Position numbers and translations under genes: made by a program. From contig CBDFKK010000008.1 in NCBI GenBank assembly GCA_965248815.1, forward strand, positions 3,100,001 to 3,164,000: a stretch of DNA of 64,000 bases, written 5' to 3'. The stretch is from CBDFKK01 sp965248815 (GTDB lineage Bacteria; Pseudomonadota; Alphaproteobacteria; SMXP01). This document shows positions 62,717-64,000 of the stretch, one piece after another (position 1 is the stretch's first letter; each line of letters begins with the position of its first letter). The notes below the pieces were generated by a model. It saw only the letters and a program-made list of their open reading frames with translations, did not search any database and was not told where the DNA came from.

Positions 62717-64000
62717 TTAAAGTCCGAGGGCGCCCGGATTCATCAAGTTCTTGGGGTCCACTTGCGCTTTTATTGAGCGCAGGAGAGCGACAGAGGGCGC
62801 GTTGCGATTGCGCAAGAGTGGATAGAGCTTACCAATTTGCATGTGAATCGCGCCGTGCTTGTGGAAGACGTCGATGATCTTGCCCTTCATTTCCTGAACC
62901 AGGGCACGGCCTTCCAAGTTGGTTTCAAATACCGCCATGGCATCCTGGACTTCCTTGTCCATCATGCGTTCGTGGAAGCGCTCGCGGCTGTCTTCCCAGT
63001 AAAAGACCGGCTCGTAAAGAAAGCCATTTGGCACGGTCGTAAACATTGCGGCTTTAATGACCTTATTGTCGGACATTTTTTGCGCGTACGCGTCATAGAC
63101 CGCATCGAGATCCTTATGGAACGGCAGCACTTTCGAAAATGGCAAGATGCCGTGGATCGGCACCCAGCGCATACCGGTCGGATGCAAAATGATATTGTTC
63201 ATGGGCTGAAACGGTTGCGCCCGAAAAACTTTGGGCACCGTGTTTTCCATTTCAGTCCCGTGCGGATCGCACGCGGCTCGAATGCGCACCGCTTTTGCTT
63301 GTGCGCTGGCAAGGTCCAAACCGTCGAGCGAATAGTGAGCCGCATACTGAATATTCTCAAAAACTGACGTTCCGGCAATTGCCACCTTGGCCATTTCCTT
63401 AATGCCGTCCATGGCTCCGCGCCCAGCCTTTCCGACAGCAAGCAAGCTCTTGACCTGAGAGACTTTGCCGGCAGCTTCGGTCCGGCCCAAGTTCACTTCG
63501 TTGAGGATTGGGTCCATACCGTAGGCTTCCGAGGCGACGACATCGCGGCCAACCCTGATCATCGCCTGCGCCATCGTCTCAAAATTATCAAACTTATAGG
63601 ACAGCGCCATGACTTCGGGAAACGTCTTAAGCAAACGCAGAGAGATCTCCGCCTTAATACCGAGCGCGCCGGCATCGCCACAAAAGATACCGGTCAAGTC
63701 CGGACCATAGTGCCGGAAAAACGGCCGGCCGAATTCGCCGCCGCCTGCACCCGTCTTTATAACGTCCCCTTCAGCTGTGACGATTTCAAGCCCCATGATC
63801 GAATCCGCCGAAGTTCCCGCATCGCCGGATCCAAAGCTCACTGCTCCTTGCGAAACCGATCCGCCGACGGTTGCAAACTTACCGGAGAAAGGTCCCCAAA
63901 ATGGTGTGCGCAAACCCTTGGCTTTTAGCGCTTCATAGAGTTCTCCCCAAGTGACGCCAGGCTGAACCGTGACGTACATGTCGTCTTCGTTGATCTCTGT
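62717..64000 (-). CDS. FAD-linked oxidase (GlcD/VAO-type), 5' end beyond the window
   Basis: An FAD-binding PCMH-type oxidoreductase whose N-terminal part lies to the right of the window; the frame is open to base 64000, so the ATG at 63979 is internal. Visible are VTVQPGVTWGELYEALKAKG, TVGGSVSQGAVSFGSG (FAD-binding loop) and IFCGDAGALGIKAEISLRLL, followed by the FAD-oxidase_C domain ending QVDPKNLMNPGALGL. Related enzymes oxidise lactate, glycolate, 4-cresol or vanillyl alcohol; the substrate here cannot be told. It precedes the flavoprotein gene by about 157 bases on the same strand. Confidence 0.85.
   Translation of the reverse strand, partial: TEINEDDMYVTVQPGVTWGELYEALKAKGLRTPFWGPFSGKFATVGGSVSQGAVSFGSGDAGTSADSIMGLEIVTAEGDVIKTGAGGGEFGRPFFRHYGPDLTGIFCGDAGALGIKAEISLRLLKTFPEVMALSYKFDNFETMAQAMIRVGRDVVASEAYGMDPILNEVNLGRTEAAGKVSQVKSLLAVGKAGRGAMDGIKEMAKVAIAGTSVFENIQYAAHYSLDGLDLASAQAKAVRIRAACDPHGTEMENTVPKVFRAQPFQPMNNIILHPTGMRWVPIHGILPFSKVLPFHKDLDAVYDAYAQKMSDNKVIKAAMFTTVPNGFLYEPVFYWEDSRERFHERMMDKEVQDAMAVFETNLEGRALVQEMKGKIIDVFHKHGAIHMQIGKLYPLLRNRNAPSVALLRSIKAQVDPKNLMNPGALGL

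Noticed and set aside
1..64000. tRNA, rRNA, CRISPR arrays, prophage or toxin-antitoxin pairs
   Set aside because: I looked for tRNA TpsiC-like arms, regularly spaced repeats and phage or toxin motifs in the gene-free stretches and saw none; a dedicated scan could still find a weak case.

Overview
The window looks like a chromosomal segment of an alphaproteobacterium with medium-high GC. The pointers are a class I lysyl-tRNA synthetase, the ligase-associated Lhr/exonuclease/PdeM repair set, a prkA-yeaH-ycgB operon, large TonB-dependent receptors, a fused indolepyruvate ferredoxin oxidoreductase, and an intergenic mosaic repeat of a kind I associate with Rhizobiales-like genomes. The genus cannot be fixed from sequence alone. 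I see no rRNA, tRNA, CRISPR array or phage genes. The only transposon is an IS3-family element cut by the left edge, whose right end has removed the 5' part of a YbjN-type gene.

Layout. 1-1.5 kb: IS3 element and truncated ybjN. 1.5-8 kb: MazG-like protein, then a DNA-repair island transcribed divergently (pdeM and the Lhr-type helicase leftward; MBL exonuclease and ATP-dependent ligase rightward). 8-19.8 kb: housekeeping and small-family genes (TVP38-type membrane protein, DUF427, MATE exporter, an ArsC-family protein whose catalytic Cys is Tyr, pyrD, DUF952, TPR protein, lysK, DinG-like helicase, TerB, SixA-type phosphatase, GNAT). 19.8-27 kb: a secreted VWA/peptidoglycan-binding protein, then prkA-yeaH-ycgB.

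27-41 kb is the most unusual part. It holds a TonB-dependent receptor closed by a strong terminator, an unrecognised protein, a DUF1838 protein and an exported Rossmann-fold protein. These face a leftward operon of a UbiD-family decarboxylase, a stop/start-coupled 61-aa zinc ribbon, a haem-oxygenase-like diiron oxidase, an SDR and two alpha/beta-hydrolase-fold proteins with His at the nucleophile elbow; one of the two is Tat-exported. A [2Fe-2S] ferredoxin gene lies directly upstream. A GntR/UTRA regulator, an aldehyde dehydrogenase and a four-gene oligopeptide-type ABC transporter follow. A perfect 20-bp palindrome before ubiD shares a 9-base half-site with the region before gntR, which suggests one regulon for an unidentified substrate, perhaps an aromatic or other conjugated acid. 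This is the best candidate for an undescribed pathway.

45-52 kb: an Lrp/AsnC regulator divergent from a fused 2-oxoacid (indolepyruvate) ferredoxin oxidoreductase plus a Leu/Phe-type dehydrogenase (amino acid to acyl-CoA), then a convergent thiolase and an SRPBCC protein. 52.4-57.4 kb: a cobalamin riboswitch controlling btuB-btuF-btuC-btuD. 57.4-64 kb, all leftward: a YkgJ-like Cys-rich protein, a Tat/lipoprotein flavin amine oxidase, an MFS transporter, an acyl-CoA-dehydrogenase-fold flavoprotein and an FAD-linked oxidase cut by the right edge. The last four may form a second small-molecule oxidation operon.
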